A stretch of 64,000 nt of DNA from the NCBI GenBank assembly GCA_900544075.1, contig UQTJ01000016.1, positions 6,992 through 70,991 on the forward strand, read 5' to 3'. Below, in pieces: positions 63,290 through 64,000 of this stretch. A model generated the notes under the pieces. It worked only from the letters and a program-made list of their open reading frames with translations. It was not told the origin of the DNA and did not search any database. Position numbers and translations under genes: made by a program. This stretch comes from an uncultured Bacteroides sp. (GTDB lineage Bacteria; Bacteroidota; Bacteroidia; Bacteroidales; Bacteroidaceae). How positions within the stretch are numbered: position 1 is the first letter of the stretch; each line of letters starts with the position of its first letter.

Positions 63290-64000
63290 TTAATTATTCT
63301 TTATCATAACACCTGCGAATTCAGACATTATCATATCGCCGGTAGTAGTGTTGGAAATCTTGATTGCTATCTGCATGTCAGTAAGTTTAGGAGTTGATTC
63401 TGTACCGTATGCGGTGAATAGAGCTGCCAAGTCTGTGTATGCTAATGTAATCTGCAATACATTATCTGGACTGGCAACTGCTACTGCAGGTACTCCAAAT
63501 GGGTTTGCTTCGATAGCGCGTGATGTAGCGACTTTATTAAATACTACTTCTACTTTATATTCACTATCTGGTGCTACAATCTTATTTATGATGTCAGCAT
63601 CTTTACAGGTGATGTAGAGCTGTTCTTCAATTTTTGCTTCATCGTATGCTGTACTTCCTGAATTTTTTGTTGCATTTAGAGTCAGGTTACCATCTGAAAA
63701 TGCAGGAACCCACTTGATAGCCTGTATGCGGTTTTCAATATTTGTTACTTTGCTTTCTAATGTAGTCAATTTATTTCCCAATTCAGTGTCTTTATTTCCT
63801 AATGTAGTAAGTGTGCCGTTGATTGTGTCAATCTGGCCTTGAAGATCTGTTTTAAGAGTATTGATTGCACTATCAATATCAGATTGTTCCACTTTATTCG
63901 CAACAGCGTTAGCAATGGCTGTTTCCAACTCTGTCTTCTGCTCTGCCAAATTAGTTTTCAATGTCGCAATTTCAGTTTTCAAAGTTTCAATTTCAGCTTT
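63290..64000 (-). CDS. Coiled-coil surface protein, 5' end cut by window edge
   Basis: 236 codons are present, with the frame open to the last base, so the true start lies outside the window. The first half is a strong coiled coil (heptads rich in Leu, Ile, Glu and Lys, for example ETLKTEIATLKTNLAEQK, then TLGNKDTELGNKLTTLESKV). The second half has a beta-rich end with KVEVVFNKVATSRAIEANP and IAIKISNTTTGDMIM and ends FAGVMIKNN. The pattern resembles Bacteroidales DUF4988-type coiled-coil proteins that precede OmpA and fimbrillin-like genes. It is first in the visible part of the cluster. Function unknown. Confidence 0.7.
   Translation of the reverse strand, partial: KAEIETLKTEIATLKTNLAEQKTELETAIANAVANKVEQSDIDSAINTLKTDLQGQIDTINGTLTTLGNKDTELGNKLTTLESKVTNIENRIQAIKWVPAFSDGNLTLNATKNSGSTAYDEAKIEEQLYITCKDADIINKIVAPDSEYKVEVVFNKVATSRAIEANPFGVPAVAVASPDNVLQITLAYTDLAALFTAYGTESTPKLTDMQIAIKISNTTTGDMIMSEFAGVMIKNN

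Overview
The window looks like chromosome from a Bacteroidales gut commensal, probably Bacteroides or Phocaeicola. This rests on the many promoters with the Bacteroides -7 box TAnnTTTG (often with TTTG about 20 bases upstream), a fused SecD-SecF gene, a hybrid two-component regulator, three Ser-type sulfatases with their anaerobic maturase, fimbrillin-type lipoproteins, an SDR-type threonine dehydrogenase paired with kbl, and tRNA genes without an encoded CCA. I cannot name the species from the sequence alone.

Layout. 1-5.1 kb holds the end of a TolC-like efflux protein, a GDP-mannose pyrophosphorylase, tRNA-Leu(CAA), a flavodoxin-ferredoxin fusion, rpsO and typA. 5.1-7.9 kb is a complete IS66-family element with matching ends and an 8-bp target duplication. 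It sits in the loop of what was a near-perfect terminator hairpin behind typA. 8.0-13.7 kb is a surface-polymer cluster of LicD, three Stealth-type phosphotransferases, a GT92-like transferase and an LpxL-like acyltransferase. It forms two convergent operons whose stop codons are 3 bp apart, the second one led by gltX. 15.2-17.3 kb is a PgpH-like 7TM-HD phosphodiesterase.

17.6-28.6 kb is a heparin/heparan sulfate locus: anaerobic sulfatase maturase, a sulfatase / PL13 heparin lyase I / sulfatase operon, and a hybrid two-component regulator interrupted by one in-frame TAA. A RhuM-like remnant and an AbiE-type toxin-antitoxin pair lie between the maturase and the operon. No SusC/SusD pair is present. 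28.7-33.6 kb is housekeeping: LMW phosphatase, PHP phosphatase, priA and a Gfo/Idh/MocA oxidoreductase. 33.6-43.8 kb is a second glycan locus: GH2 beta-galactosidase lacking its N-terminus, GH20, GH2, GH16 and a Ser-type sulfatase. This set would suit sulfated poly-N-acetyllactosamine (mucin O-glycan or keratan sulfate). 43.8-44.6 kb is hicAB.

44.7-58.3 kb is core metabolism and envelope biology: korAB, tRNA-Arg(CCU), kbl and tdh (threonine to glycine plus acetyl-CoA), secDF, an M3 lipoprotein peptidase, an EEP-family hydrolase and two overlapping rhomboid proteases. 58.4-59.7 kb is an AAA-type ATPase preceded by repeated palindromes. 59.9-64 kb (minus strand) is a surface cluster of a coiled-coil protein (cut by the window edge), an OmpA-domain protein, a 51-residue peptide gene and a fimbrillin/leucine-rich-repeat lipoprotein.

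The observations most worth a second look are the IS66 insertion inside a terminator, with a hairpin at its left end that may block read-through expression; the nonsense codon in the regulator; a roughly 110-bp palindromic element present twice 21 kb apart; the two terminator-like hairpins separating hicA from hicB; and the small peptide gene next to the LRR lipoprotein. I saw no CRISPR array, prophage or clear riboswitch.
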